Assembly: GCA_019247775.1 (NCBI GenBank)
Contig: JAFBAN010000212.1
Coordinates: forward strand, 1 to 55,864
From: Chitinophagaceae bacterium
GTDB lineage: Bacteria; Bacteroidota; Bacteroidia; Chitinophagales; Chitinophagaceae
Direction of reading: 5' to 3'
Length of the DNA: 55,864 nucleotides
Shown here: positions 48,305-55,864 of the stretch, piece after piece
How positions within the stretch are numbered: the stretch's first letter is position 1
How the letters are laid out: every line of letters starts with the position of its first letter
The notes under the pieces: model-generated
Databases searched by the model: none
Seen by the model: the letters and a program-made list of their open reading frames with translations, nothing else
Told to the model about the DNA's origin: nothing
Translations under genes and position numbers: made by a program

Positions 48305-48415
48305 ATGCCAGTTTCATTCACTTTACTAAGCCCGCCTGTTCTGCTGATCCTCATCGGCGGCATCCTCGTGGTGAACCTGCTTCGCAAACTCTTCGGCCAT
48401 CACCATCAGTCCTGA
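48305..48415 (+). CDS. Putative 36-aa membrane microprotein
   Basis: ATG at 48305 opens a 36-codon frame (MPVSFTLLSPPVLLILIGGI, then a short hydrophobic stretch, a Leu-Arg-Lys-Leu turn and a His-rich end) with one membrane segment. TAACTTTA (48294-48301), seven of eight of the -7 consensus, ends 3 nt before the ATG, as at gpsA. The last 10 nt overlap the end of hemW on the other strand. There is no known family, but the hydrophobicity and promoter support it being real. Confidence 0.4.
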   Translation: MPVSFTLLSPPVLLILIGGILVVNLLRKLFGHHHQS

Positions 48416-49539
48416 CCCGTTTCAAAAAGATCCGCGGCAATACCATCGGCCAGGAATTTTCCTGCGGCTGTCAGTTGCAGGTGCCCGCCGGTATGAACAA
48501 GATAATTCCGCTGCAGGTGTTTTTGTGCTTCGCGAACGACAGTCGCGGCTTTATCGTTTCCCCAGCGCCTGCCAAGCTCCTCCAGCGAAATGCCTTCCAT
48601 GGTGCGCAGTGAAACCATCAGGTATTCATTCAGCCGCTGCCTCTCGCTCAGTGTTTCCATCTCAAAACCCGGAATGCCCGAAAGAATGCCTGCTATATAT
48701 GCCGCATTGTTGGCAATATTCCATTGTCGGCTCAGGCCATTGAACGAATGCGCAGAAGGCCCCAGGCCCAGGTAATGACTGCCCTGCCAGTAACTGCTGT
48801 TATGCCGGCTGCGGAAACCCGGCTTCGCGAAATTGGAGATCTCATAGTGTTCAAAACCTGCAGCGCCCAGCCATTCTGTCAACAAACCGAATTGCCTGGC
48901 CTGCTGATCGGGATCCGTGGGTCTTTCTTTTTGCTGCGCGATCATCTTCTCCAGCGCCGTGGCCGGTTCAACGGTTAATGCATAACAGGAAAGATGTGGG
49001 ATGCCGAAGGAAAGGGCTGTGTCTACATTCTCTTTCCATTGCTCGTCGCTCAAACCCGGGATACCATAGATCAGGTCGATGGTGATATTTGAAAAACCGC
49101 ACTCTTTCGCCAGCCGCAATGCTTCCAGCGATTGTGCTGCATCATGCGCCCTGTTCATCCGTTGCAGATCCGATCCGGCGAAGGATTGTATGCCGATGCT
49201 CAAACGGTTGATGCCGGCTTCTCTCCACTGGTCCAGCGAATCGATGCTGATATCATCCGGGTTGGCTTCGAGACTGATCTCCGCGTCGGCGGATATCCTG
49301 TACCACTTCCGCAACGATCGCATGATAAGCGATAACTGTTCGCCGCTCAGCAGCGATGGGGTACCGCCGCCAAAATACACGGTGTTCACTTCATCATTGA
49401 GATAGTGCTTCCGCAGTTCGGCTTCCGCAATGATCGCATCCACCATCTGCGGCAGCTGGCGCGTGGAAGTGGAGAAATGAAAATTGCAGTAATGACAGGC
49501 TTTTTTGCAGAAAGGGATATGTAAGTAGATGCCCGCCAT
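48406..49539 (-). CDS. hemW: Radical SAM heme chaperone HemW
   Basis: The 377-aa protein belongs to the HemN-like radical SAM family. It has MAGIYLHIPFCKKACHYCNF (CxxxCxxC with the Cys-Asn-Phe after it that marks HemW), NTVYFGGGTPSLL, ISLEANPDDI, INRLSIGIQSF, TIDLIYGIPGLS and YEISNFAKPGF. HemW binds heme and delivers it to target proteins; it lacks CPO activity. The ATG at 49539 directly follows the -7 box, so earlier in-frame starts are unlikely. Confidence 0.93.
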   Translation of the reverse strand: MAGIYLHIPFCKKACHYCNFHFSTSTRQLPQMVDAIIAEAELRKHYLNDEVNTVYFGGGTPSLLSGEQLSLIMRSLRKWYRISADAEISLEANPDDISIDSLDQWREAGINRLSIGIQSFAGSDLQRMNRAHDAAQSLEALRLAKECGFSNITIDLIYGIPGLSDEQWKENVDTALSFGIPHLSCYALTVEPATALEKMIAQQKERPTDPDQQARQFGLLTEWLGAAGFEHYEISNFAKPGFRSRHNSSYWQGSHYLGLGPSAHSFNGLSRQWNIANNAAYIAGILSGIPGFEMETLSERQRLNEYLMVSLRTMEGISLEELGRRWGNDKAATVVREAQKHLQRNYLVHTGGHLQLTAAGKFLADGIAADLFETGQD

Positions 49540-49543
49540 CCGG

Positions 49544-49551
49544 CAAAAATA
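49544..49551 (-). promoter_or_regulatory. -7 box of hemW in a mirror-image promoter
   Basis: On the minus strand this reads TATTTTTG, then CCGG and the ATG. It lies in the left arm (49541-49560) of a 20-bp perfect inverted repeat. Confidence 0.55.
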
Positions 49552-49600
49552 AGCGATGCGATCGGGGCAGCCGCCGCAAGCCGATAAACGCCGCGGATGT

Positions 49601-49617
49601 TTGCTATTTTTTAGCAA
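49601..49617. promoter_or_regulatory. Central palindrome between hemW and DUF4271
   Basis: TTGCTA-N5-TAGCAA lies roughly midway between the two outward promoters. It is a candidate operator, but no regulator can be named. Confidence 0.35.
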
Positions 49618-49657
49618 TTAATCATCCTTTACAGCGCGCGGCTGGCAACGCATCGCT

Positions 49658-49665
49658 TATTTTTG
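49658..49665 (+). promoter_or_regulatory. -7 box of the DUF4271 gene in a mirror-image promoter
   Basis: TATTTTTG is followed by CCGC and the ATG at 49670. It lies in the right arm (49649-49668) of the 20-bp inverted repeat shared with hemW. Confidence 0.55.
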
Positions 49666-49669
49666 CCGC

Positions 49670-50740
49670 ATGCAGCTCCTGAAGATTTTCTTCTTAATGA
49701 TCCTTGCGAATGCCTGTTACCAATCGGCGGTTGCGCAGATCGATACCGGAACTGTAAAACAACCCGAATCCACCCGTGCTGTTCCCGTACAGCCCCGCAT
49801 AACTACAGATACGCTGCGCACTATCCCCCAGGCCGCGCCCGTAAAGAAAAGGATCGCCGACAGTCTCCGGCCGAAAAAGTCAGCTGATACGGTCAGGGTC
49901 GATTCTTCAGCCATCCGTACCGCCCGCTTGCTGCACGACAGCCTGTACAGGGATTCCCTGAAGAAGGTTGCGGCCATCCGCGCTTATGTTCCCAAAGACA
50001 CATCCACCTACGGCCGGTTCCGCAACGATAAGTTCCTCGGCACTGATAAACCCGCCATTTTCATGCTGGCCGATCTGCACCGGCGGCCTGATAAGGATGA
50101 GTTATTCTACCTGATGGCCGGGGTATTATTCTGCCTGGGCTTTATCAAAGCCGGATTCCCCAAATATTTCCGGAACCTGTTCATGCTGTTTTTCCAGACC
50201 TCGCTGCGGCAGAAGCAGACCCGCGATCAGCTGTTGCAGGATAACCTGGCTTCCCTGCTTATCAATCTGTTGTTCATTGCCAGCGCCGGCCTGTATATCA
50301 CCCTGCTGATCCGGTACAGGCACTTTACGCCCACCAGTTTCTGGGTGCTGGCGCTTACCAGCGCGGCGGCGCTGATCCTGATCTACCTGGGTAAATACCT
50401 GTTTTTACTGTTCGCGGGCTGGGTCTTCAACTCCCGCGAAGCGGCCGGCTCCTATATTTTCCTGGTCTTTCTCGTGAATAAAGTGATGGGCGTATTGCTG
50501 GTACCCTTTCTGCTCCTGCTCGCTTTTTCGGGCGGTGAAGTGCTCAGGCTGGCCGTGGTGATCTCCATGGCACTGGTAGGGCTGCTGTTCGTGTACCGCT
50601 ATTTTGTTTCATTTAACGCCATCCGGAGCAAGCTGAAAGTGAATGTCTTGCATTTTTTCCTGTACCTTTGCGCCGTCGAGATACTGCCGCTTTTATTGAT
50701 GTACAAGCTGTTGATCAATTATTTTGACGGAAGTATTTAA
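49670..50740 (+). CDS. DUF4271 membrane protein
   Basis: The 356-aa product has a signal peptide (MQLLKIFFLMILANACYQSA), a low-complexity region rich in Arg, Asp, Ser and Pro (residues of about 25-115) and then about seven membrane segments (YLMAGVLFCLGFIKAGFPKY onward). DUF4271 is specific to Bacteroidota and of unknown role. Its constant neighbour is hemD, as here (26 nt downstream), suggesting a link to tetrapyrroles or envelope, by context only. Confidence 0.88.
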   Translation: MQLLKIFFLMILANACYQSAVAQIDTGTVKQPESTRAVPVQPRITTDTLRTIPQAAPVKKRIADSLRPKKSADTVRVDSSAIRTARLLHDSLYRDSLKKVAAIRAYVPKDTSTYGRFRNDKFLGTDKPAIFMLADLHRRPDKDELFYLMAGVLFCLGFIKAGFPKYFRNLFMLFFQTSLRQKQTRDQLLQDNLASLLINLLFIASAGLYITLLIRYRHFTPTSFWVLALTSAAALILIYLGKYLFLLFAGWVFNSREAAGSYIFLVFLVNKVMGVLLVPFLLLLAFSGGEVLRLAVVISMALVGLLFVYRYFVSFNAIRSKLKVNVLHFFLYLCAVEILPLLLMYKLLINYFDGSI

Positions 50741-50746
50741 TTTTGT
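50739..50746 (+). promoter_or_regulatory. Possible internal -7 box ahead of hemD
   Basis: TAATTTTG overlaps the DUF4271 stop and ends 20 nt before the hemD ATG. Confidence 0.35.
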
Positions 50747-50766
50747 GCACTGAATTGTAATGCAGC

Positions 50767-51558
50767 ATGGTAAAGAACGGTTCAAAAAGTTCAGCGATTA
50801 CAAACGCCAAGCGGATCCTGATTTCGCAACCGCGGCCGGAGAGTGACAAATCCCCTTATTTTGACCTGGAAAGAAAATACAACGTGCAGTTGGTATTTCA
50901 TCCTTTTATCAAGCTGGAAGGAATACCAGCCCGCGAATTCCGCAAGCAGAAGATTGATATCACCTACTATTCGGCCGTTATGTTCACCAGCCGTAACGCC
51001 ATCGACCATTTTTTCCGCATGTGTGAAGAAATGAAGGTCAGCATCGGGCAGGATACCAAGTATTTCTGCATCACCGAGGCGGTTGCGCTTTACCTTCAGA
51101 AATTCATCCTTTACCGCAAACGCAAAGTGTTCTATGGCGCCGATGGCACCAACAAGAGCATGTTCGATGTGATCAACAAACACAAGGAAAATGAGAAATT
51201 CCTCTATGTCTGCAGCGAGAACCAGCAGGACAATGAGATCGTGAACTGGCTCAAGACCAATAAATGCGAACACCAGCTGGGGTTCATGTACCGCACCATC
51301 AGCAACGATATCAAGGAAACCATGAACGTGAAGGATTTCGATGTCATCTGTTTCTTCACCCCCAGCGGCGTTAAAAGCCTCTACGATAATTTCCCCGGCT
51401 ACAAACAGAACGGGACCGTGATCGGCGCCTTCGGTAACAATACCTCCAAAGCCGTAGAAGATGCCGGCATGAAACTGGAAATTAAAGTCCCTTCTCCGCA
51501 ACAGCCAAGCATGGTAGCCGCGCTGGACCAGTTCCTTTGCAAGAATTTAAAAAAGTAG
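50767..51558 (+). CDS. hemD: Uroporphyrinogen-III synthase
   Basis: The 263-aa protein has the two-lobed HemD fold: KRILISQPRPESDKSPYFDL, then MFTSRNAIDHFF in lobe one, LYVCSENQQDNEIVNWLK and FFTPSGVKSLYDNFPG in lobe two and IGAFGNNTSKAVEDAG. It closes hydroxymethylbilane to uroporphyrinogen III for heme and B12. Sequence conservation in HemD is low; the DUF4271 neighbour supports the call. There is no other hem gene beside it. Confidence 0.9.
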   Translation: MVKNGSKSSAITNAKRILISQPRPESDKSPYFDLERKYNVQLVFHPFIKLEGIPAREFRKQKIDITYYSAVMFTSRNAIDHFFRMCEEMKVSIGQDTKYFCITEAVALYLQKFILYRKRKVFYGADGTNKSMFDVINKHKENEKFLYVCSENQQDNEIVNWLKTNKCEHQLGFMYRTISNDIKETMNVKDFDVICFFTPSGVKSLYDNFPGYKQNGTVIGAFGNNTSKAVEDAGMKLEIKVPSPQQPSMVAALDQFLCKNLKK

Positions 51559-51614
51559 ATCAGATCAACAAAATAGTGAGCTGCCCTTCAAGGGTTTTTA
51601 TTTGCATTACCTTC

Positions 51615-51705
51615 CTCCGCGAAACCTCCCGTAACTCATGTTCTCTGCGGTGGAAAGACGCCAGTTTACCGCAGAGAACATGAGTTGCAGGAGTTTTCGC
51701 AGAGA
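51615..51705. repeat. CGCAGAG-type palindrome abutting a start codon
   Basis: The arms 51615-51651 and 51668-51705 are complementary over about 37 nt, with the core ACCGCAGAGAACATGAG also seen at 7190. It ends 4 nt before the ATG of the DUF255 gene, so it occupies that gene's whole proximal 5' leader. Confidence 0.8.
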
Positions 51706-51709
51706 TACC

Positions 51710-53746
51710 ATGAAGCACACCAACCATCTTATCAACGAAACAAGTCCTTACCTGCTGCAGCATGCGCATAACCCGGTGAACTGGTATCCCTGGGGGGAAG
51801 AAGCGCTGCAGAAAGCAAAAGCCGAAGACAAACCCATCCTGGTGAGCATCGGCTATGCGGCCTGTCATTGGTGCCATGTGATGGAGCGCGAGAGTTTCGA
51901 GGATGAATCCACCGCGGCGCTGATGAACGAGCATTTCATCAATATCAAGATAGACCGCGAAGAAAGACCCGATCTGGACCATATCTACATGGATGCCGTT
52001 CAGGCCATGACGGGCAGCGGCGGCTGGCCTTTGAATGTATTTCTGACCCCCGATACCAGGCCATTCTTCGGCGGCACTTATTTTCCCCCTGCAAGGGCCT
52101 TCAACCGCTCCAGCTGGAAAGAGGTGCTCACGGGGGTTCAGCAGGCGTATCGCGATAAAAAGAACGAGATCATTTCCCAGTCCGAGAACCTGACAGAACA
52201 CCTGCTCAGCTCCAATTCATTCGGATTGCAGCAGCCCGGCGGGGGTGGTTTTTTCAAAGAACAGCTACAGACCATGGCCGATAATATCTTCAGCAACGCG
52301 GATACGGTATGGGGCGGGTTCGGGAAAGCGCCCAAATTTCCGCAGACCTTCTGTATCCAGTACCTGCTGCGGCATTACCATTTCACCAAACAGGATTCGG
52401 CTTTACAGCAGGCCCTGCTCAGCCTGGATAAAATGATCGAAGGCGGTATTTACGACCAGCTCGGCGGGGGATTCGCCCGCTACAGCACCGACACCGAATG
52501 GCTGGCCCCGCATTTCGAGAAAATGCTCTACGACAATGCCCTGCTGGTTGGAGTGATGGCCGAAGCATGGCAGCTCACGCGCAATGGCATCTATGCCCGC
52601 GCCATCCGCGAAACCCTGGGTTTCATCGAACGCGAGATGACCAGCGATGAGCAAGGATTTTACAGTGCACTGGATGCCGACAGCGAAGGAGTGGAGGGGA
52701 AATTCTATACCTGGAGCCGGCATGAGATAGAAGAGGTACTCGGCGGGGATGCCGGGCTGTTCTGCGAGTTTTATGATGTGAGCGAAAACGGCAACTGGGA
52801 GCACACCAATATCCTTCGTGTGCTCGAGCCGGCTTCCGTATTTGCGGCCCGCAAGGGTCTGGATCTCGCCGCCCTCGAAGCCCGGCTGGCAGATTGCCGC
52901 GAGCAACTCCTGAACCGGCGGTCGGGTCGCATCCGGCCTTTGCTCGATGACAAGATCTTGCTGGGCTGGAATGCCCTGATGAATATCGCTTATGCCAAAG
53001 CCTATGCTGCCCTCGGCGAGCCCGTATGGCTGGAAAAGGCCGTCAGGAATATGGCTTTTCTGGAATCCAGGATGATGGACGGGAACGGGGGTTGGTTCCA
53101 TACCTACAAGAACGGCCGGGCCAAAGTGCCCGCTTTTCTCGACGACTATGCCTGCCTGATCCAGGCCTATATCTTTCTGCAGGAAATAACCGGTAATGGA
53201 GACTACCTGCATAAGGCCAGAATGCTTACCCAGTTTGTGCTGGACCATTTTCAGGAGGCGGAGACCGGTTTTTTCTATTTCACGCACCGCGACCAGACCG
53301 ATGTGATCATCCGGAAAAAAGAGGTCTACGACGGAGCCACACCAAGCGGCAATGGAGTGATGGTTTTCAATCTGTTATACCTATCCATCGTGTTCGATCT
53401 GCCTGGATGGCGGCAGCATGCGGAGCGCCTGCTGGGCTCGTTGCAGACAGCCATCGTAAAATACCCGACATCCTTCGGGGTATGGGCTCAAAATCTGCAG
53501 CTGGTTGTGCAGGGCATGCTCGAAATTGCCATTACGGGGCAGCGGGCCGGCTCATTTCTGCGTCCTGTACTGGAAAGCTATATCCCGAATAAAATTTTAC
53601 AGGCAGAAGAAACCGCATCCTCCGATTTCCCGTTATTTACGGGAAAAATACGGGGCGCCGGTGAACCGACCGCCTTCTATCTTTGCCGGGATTATAGTTG
53701 CAAAGCGCCTTTTTCAAGTGTGGAAATGCTTTTAGCAAATGTGTAA
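51710..53746 (+). CDS. Thioredoxin-domain (DUF255/YyaL, SPATA20-like) protein
   Basis: The 678-aa protein has an N-terminal thioredoxin-like DUF255 domain with [40 protein letters not shown] (the CHWC motif) and [13 protein letters not shown] long (alpha/alpha)6-barrel-like half follows, with [48 protein letters not shown] and [16 protein letters not shown]. The family is widespread and without a defined reaction; N-acylglucosamine 2-epimerase-like folds are a distant relative. Earlier in-frame starts lie in the palindrome, so the ATG at 51710 is used. Confidence 0.92.
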   Translation: MKHTNHLINETSPYLLQHAHNPVNWYPWGEEALQKAKAEDKPILVSIGYAACHWCHVMERESFEDESTAALMNEHFINIKIDREERPDLDHIYMDAVQAMTGSGGWPLNVFLTPDTRPFFGGTYFPPARAFNRSSWKEVLTGVQQAYRDKKNEIISQSENLTEHLLSSNSFGLQQPGGGGFFKEQLQTMADNIFSNADTVWGGFGKAPKFPQTFCIQYLLRHYHFTKQDSALQQALLSLDKMIEGGIYDQLGGGFARYSTDTEWLAPHFEKMLYDNALLVGVMAEAWQLTRNGIYARAIRETLGFIEREMTSDEQGFYSALDADSEGVEGKFYTWSRHEIEEVLGGDAGLFCEFYDVSENGNWEHTNILRVLEPASVFAARKGLDLAALEARLADCREQLLNRRSGRIRPLLDDKILLGWNALMNIAYAKAYAALGEPVWLEKAVRNMAFLESRMMDGNGGWFHTYKNGRAKVPAFLDDYACLIQAYIFLQEITGNGDYLHKARMLTQFVLDHFQEAETGFFYFTHRDQTDVIIRKKEVYDGATPSGNGVMVFNLLYLSIVFDLPGWRQHAERLLGSLQTAIVKYPTSFGVWAQNLQLVVQGMLEIAITGQRAGSFLRPVLESYIPNKILQAEETASSDFPLFTGKIRGAGEPTAFYLCRDYSCKAPFSSVEMLLANV

Positions 53747-53912
53747 CAATCTAAGTCGTAATTTGGCTCTTACAACTATGGAAGTCAAAGAAATACAAAC
53801 CCTAACTGTAGTAACCCGTCCTTAATTTTGTAGTATCAGATATTAATTCTACCCGCACTGTAAATTTATTCCAACAATTACCTGAAATCGGTCCAAACGC
53901 CGGTGGAAAACC

Positions 53913-53920
53913 TATATTTG
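53913..53920 (+). promoter_or_regulatory. -7 box of the gldKL operon
   Basis: TATATTTG is a full match, 26 nt before the gldK ATG. A second full match, TAATTTTG, lies at 53823-53830. No -33 TTG is clear. The gap 53747-53946 has no gene. Confidence 0.5.
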
Positions 53921-53946
53921 TCACTGTCTTAAACAGAATTAAGAAC

Positions 53947-55233
53947 ATGAAAGGCTACCTGACTACCATTACTCTAGTTGCTTCTGCCTCCTTATGCCTG
54001 ACATCGTGCTTCCTGAAGAAAGGAAATAAAGCAAAGGGACTGCCTGATGATGGCCAGCTTCATGGTGTGGCGCCTTCTGCAAGGCCCAGCATGAATCCCC
54101 CCCGTAACATGGTATATGTGCCGCCCGGAACCTTCCATATGGGTCCCAGCGACGAGGATATCAGCTACAACTACACCACCCGTAACCGCCAGGTTTCCAT
54201 GCCCGGTTTCTGGATGGACGCTACCGAGATCACCAACGACGAATACCGCCAGTTCGTGAACTGGACCCGCGATTCGCTCGCTTTCAAAATACTGTTCGGA
54301 CAGGGCATCAACAAGTCAGACGATACCAGCGCGGTTGACTGGAAAAAGGTCGCTACCATCAAATGGGACAGGAACACCGTCGAAAAAATGAACGAGCTGA
54401 ACCTTGCTCCGGATAACAGGCTGTATGGCCGTCCGGAGATCGATCCCGACAAGATCATGTACCGCATCGAGTATTTTGACCTGAAAGAGGCGGCCAAGCG
54501 TGAGAACGCCGGTCTGCCCCGCAATAACTTCATCCGTCGCGGCGATCAGAAGATCTATCCCGATACATTGGTATGGATCCGTGATTTCTCTTATTCGTAT
54601 AACGATCCGATGACCAAGCGTTATTATTCACATCCATCTTTCGGCAACTATCCGGTGGTTGGAGTGAACTGGAAACAGGCAGTGGCTTTCTGCCATTGGA
54701 GAACACATTACCAGAACGCTTTCCTCGAGAAGAAAAGATTTGCCGTGGATGGAGATTACCGGTTACCGAGCGAGGCCGAGTGGGAGTATGCCGCCCGTGG
54801 CGGTCTTACCAACTCCATGTTCCCATGGGGTAACCCTTACCTGCGTAACAAGAAAGGTTGTCTGCTGGCCAATTTCAAACCCGGCCGCGGTAATTATGCG
54901 GAAGATGGCGGTTTCTATACGGTTCCTGTAAAAGCCTACTGGCCTAACCAGTACGGATTGTACAATATGTCTGGTAACGTGGCCGAATGGACCGGATCCT
55001 ATTACTACGAAGGCGCTTACAACTTTATGGCCGATATGAGCCCGGATATCAGGTACGAGGCAAAAGATTCAGACCGTCCGCGCGAAAAACGTAAAGTGGT
55101 ACGTGGTGGCAGCTGGAAAGATGTGTCTTATTTCCTGCAGGTAGGCACCCGCAATTACGAGTACCAGGATACGGCTAAATCGTATATCGGTTTCCGTTGT
55201 GTGATCGACCTTGCGCCAAGGGCCAAAAAATAA
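53947..55233 (+). CDS. gldK: Gliding motility lipoprotein GldK (PorK)
   Basis: The 428-aa lipoprotein (lipobox LTSC at about residues 18-21) has a formylglycine-generating-enzyme/SUMF1-like fold: MVYVPPGTFHMGPSDED, MDATEITNDEYRQFVNW, VVGVNWKQAVAFCHWR, RLPSEAEWEYAARGG, LYNMSGNVAEWTGSYY and VRGGSWKD. GldK forms the periplasmic ring of the type IX secretion system with GldN. The next gene is gldL, as in other Bacteroidota. Confidence 0.96.
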   Translation: MKGYLTTITLVASASLCLTSCFLKKGNKAKGLPDDGQLHGVAPSARPSMNPPRNMVYVPPGTFHMGPSDEDISYNYTTRNRQVSMPGFWMDATEITNDEYRQFVNWTRDSLAFKILFGQGINKSDDTSAVDWKKVATIKWDRNTVEKMNELNLAPDNRLYGRPEIDPDKIMYRIEYFDLKEAAKRENAGLPRNNFIRRGDQKIYPDTLVWIRDFSYSYNDPMTKRYYSHPSFGNYPVVGVNWKQAVAFCHWRTHYQNAFLEKKRFAVDGDYRLPSEAEWEYAARGGLTNSMFPWGNPYLRNKKGCLLANFKPGRGNYAEDGGFYTVPVKAYWPNQYGLYNMSGNVAEWTGSYYYEGAYNFMADMSPDIRYEAKDSDRPREKRKVVRGGSWKDVSYFLQVGTRNYEYQDTAKSYIGFRCVIDLAPRAKK

Positions 55234-55274
55234 AGCGTTGATCAAAAAATCATAAAAAACTTAATGTACATGTT

Positions 55275-55302
55275 ATGCCCCCTGCTTCCAGCAAAAGGGC
55301 AT
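55275..55302 (+). other. Hairpin between gldK and gldL
   Basis: The stem ATGCCC/GGGCAT with a 16-nt loop lies in the 101-nt gap. No T-run follows, so it may set mRNA stability or partial termination between the genes. Confidence 0.35.
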
Positions 55303-55334
55303 GCCATATAAACACCTAAAAACAAACAAAGAAA

Positions 55335-55864
55335 ATGGCAGCTGCTATTCCTCCTAAAGTAACGAAATGGTTCGACGTATTTGTATCTATCGCCGCGGCA
55401 GTGGTGATCTATGGCGCTCTGCAGAAATTATTGCACTCGCCGATCGCCGACTTCATGCTGAAACTGGGTCTTACGGTGGAAGCCGTGATCTTCCTCGGTT
55501 ATGGTATCCTGTACCTGATCTACCCGGCCATGGACGACCATGAAGTGCATCTTCCCGGCGGCGCCAAGATAGCTGCCGACAAAGGCAATACCGCGCTGGA
55601 CAAACTGAACAAGATGTTCGATGAGAACGGCCTTACCGGCGATGTGGTAGCCAGGCTGAGCGCAGGTTTTGAAAAGATCAATACCTCAGTAGGACAGATC
55701 GCCGAGATCAGCAATGTGGCGGCTTCTGCCAATAATTTTTCTGCCAAAGCACAGGAAGCAAGCACAGCACTCGGCGGTATCGCCAATGCTGCACAGACCG
55801 CCAGCCAGTCGCTTGCGGGTTTCCAGGGAGCTGCCGATGGCGCTAAACAGTTCAGCGATCAGAT
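55335..55864 (+). CDS. gldL: Gliding motility protein GldL, cut by the window end
   Basis: The first 176 codons are present. They hold two membrane segments (VFVSIAAAVVIYGALQKLLH, with a second at about residues 46-64 ending ILYLIYP) and the start of a cytoplasmic coiled coil. GldL with GldM forms the proton-driven motor of the type IX secretion system. The key second-helix Glu is present in LTVEAVIFLGYG. The frame is open at the right edge. Confidence 0.93.
   Translation, partial: MAAAIPPKVTKWFDVFVSIAAAVVIYGALQKLLHSPIADFMLKLGLTVEAVIFLGYGILYLIYPAMDDHEVHLPGGAKIAADKGNTALDKLNKMFDENGLTGDVVARLSAGFEKINTSVGQIAEISNVAASANNFSAKAQEASTALGGIANAAQTASQSLAGFQGAADGAKQFSDQ

Noticed and set aside
49541..49668. 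Proven invertible promoter like those of Bacteroides capsule loci
   Set aside because: The inverted arms contain the -7 boxes themselves, there is no recombinase gene nearby and the flanking genes are housekeeping, so inversion is only kept as a possibility.

Overview
The window reads as chromosomal DNA of a gliding, carotenoid-pigmented member of the Bacteroidota, most likely close to the Chitinophagaceae. The evidence is the start of a type IX secretion/gliding operon at the right edge (gldK, then gldL cut by the window end), DUF4271 next to hemD, a CruF/CrtD/CrtZ/CrtY carotenoid operon, and promoters of the Bacteroidota form TAnnTTTG with little Shine-Dalgarno signal. I see no phage, plasmid, rRNA or CRISPR. 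The one tRNA is tRNA-Arg(CCG).

Layout. 1-1324: a hairpin repeat cluster and an AT-rich stretch with a frameshifted lipoprotein-like gene and a membrane protein. 1525-3797: a lone C-terminal half of CarB, then a small ECF sigma operon. 3991-13139: a region rich in nucleic-acid damage genes: an Ada-like alkyltransferase with AlkB, DUF72, a UmuD-UmuC pair split by a DUF559 endonuclease cassette, two 2H phosphoesterase paralogues and a PA0069-type radical SAM protein. 13276-19651: an Asp/Glu racemase facing a leftward block (thioredoxin, ApbE, DUF4266, DUF3570, phosphodiesterase, second thioredoxin, MORN/TonB protein). 19843-24783: a permease, an AmgK-like kinase fused to a RapZ C-terminal domain, a MurU-like nucleotidyltransferase and a NagX-like acetyltransferase, which together suggest amino-sugar recycling. 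25121-27598: rfbBCA without rfbD.

27645-36967: a CarH-like B12-binding MerR regulator, an ECF sigma factor and crtI, crtB, idi, crtD, cruF, crtZ, crtY and a PfkB kinase, tightly packed. The enzyme set predicts a monocyclic 1'-hydroxylated xanthophyll of the saproxanthin type; no ketolase is present here. 37089-41303: tRNA-Arg, small membrane and cysteine-rich proteins, and a BtuB-like receptor under a cobalamin riboswitch. 41499-55864: a permease with a Cys/Met-type PLP enzyme, TolC and HlyD components without a transporter, gpsA, divergent hemW and DUF4271/hemD, a DUF255 protein and gldK/gldL.

The most unusual features are these. (1) The DUF559 cassette has 27-bp perfect inverted ends and sits exactly between the umuD stop and the umuC start. 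(2) The adjacent UmuD has both catalytic dyad positions replaced (Ser to Ala, Lys to Arg), and a neighbouring 2H phosphoesterase paralogue has lost both catalytic histidines. (3) The intergenic regions carry several families of large palindromes, including 7-nt periodic arrays with different core words; one such array lies inside the cobalamin riboswitch. (4) hemW and DUF4271 share a mirror-image divergent promoter made of a 20-bp perfect inverted repeat. (5) Several genes have the -7 box only 3-5 nt before the start codon, which suggests leaderless mRNAs.
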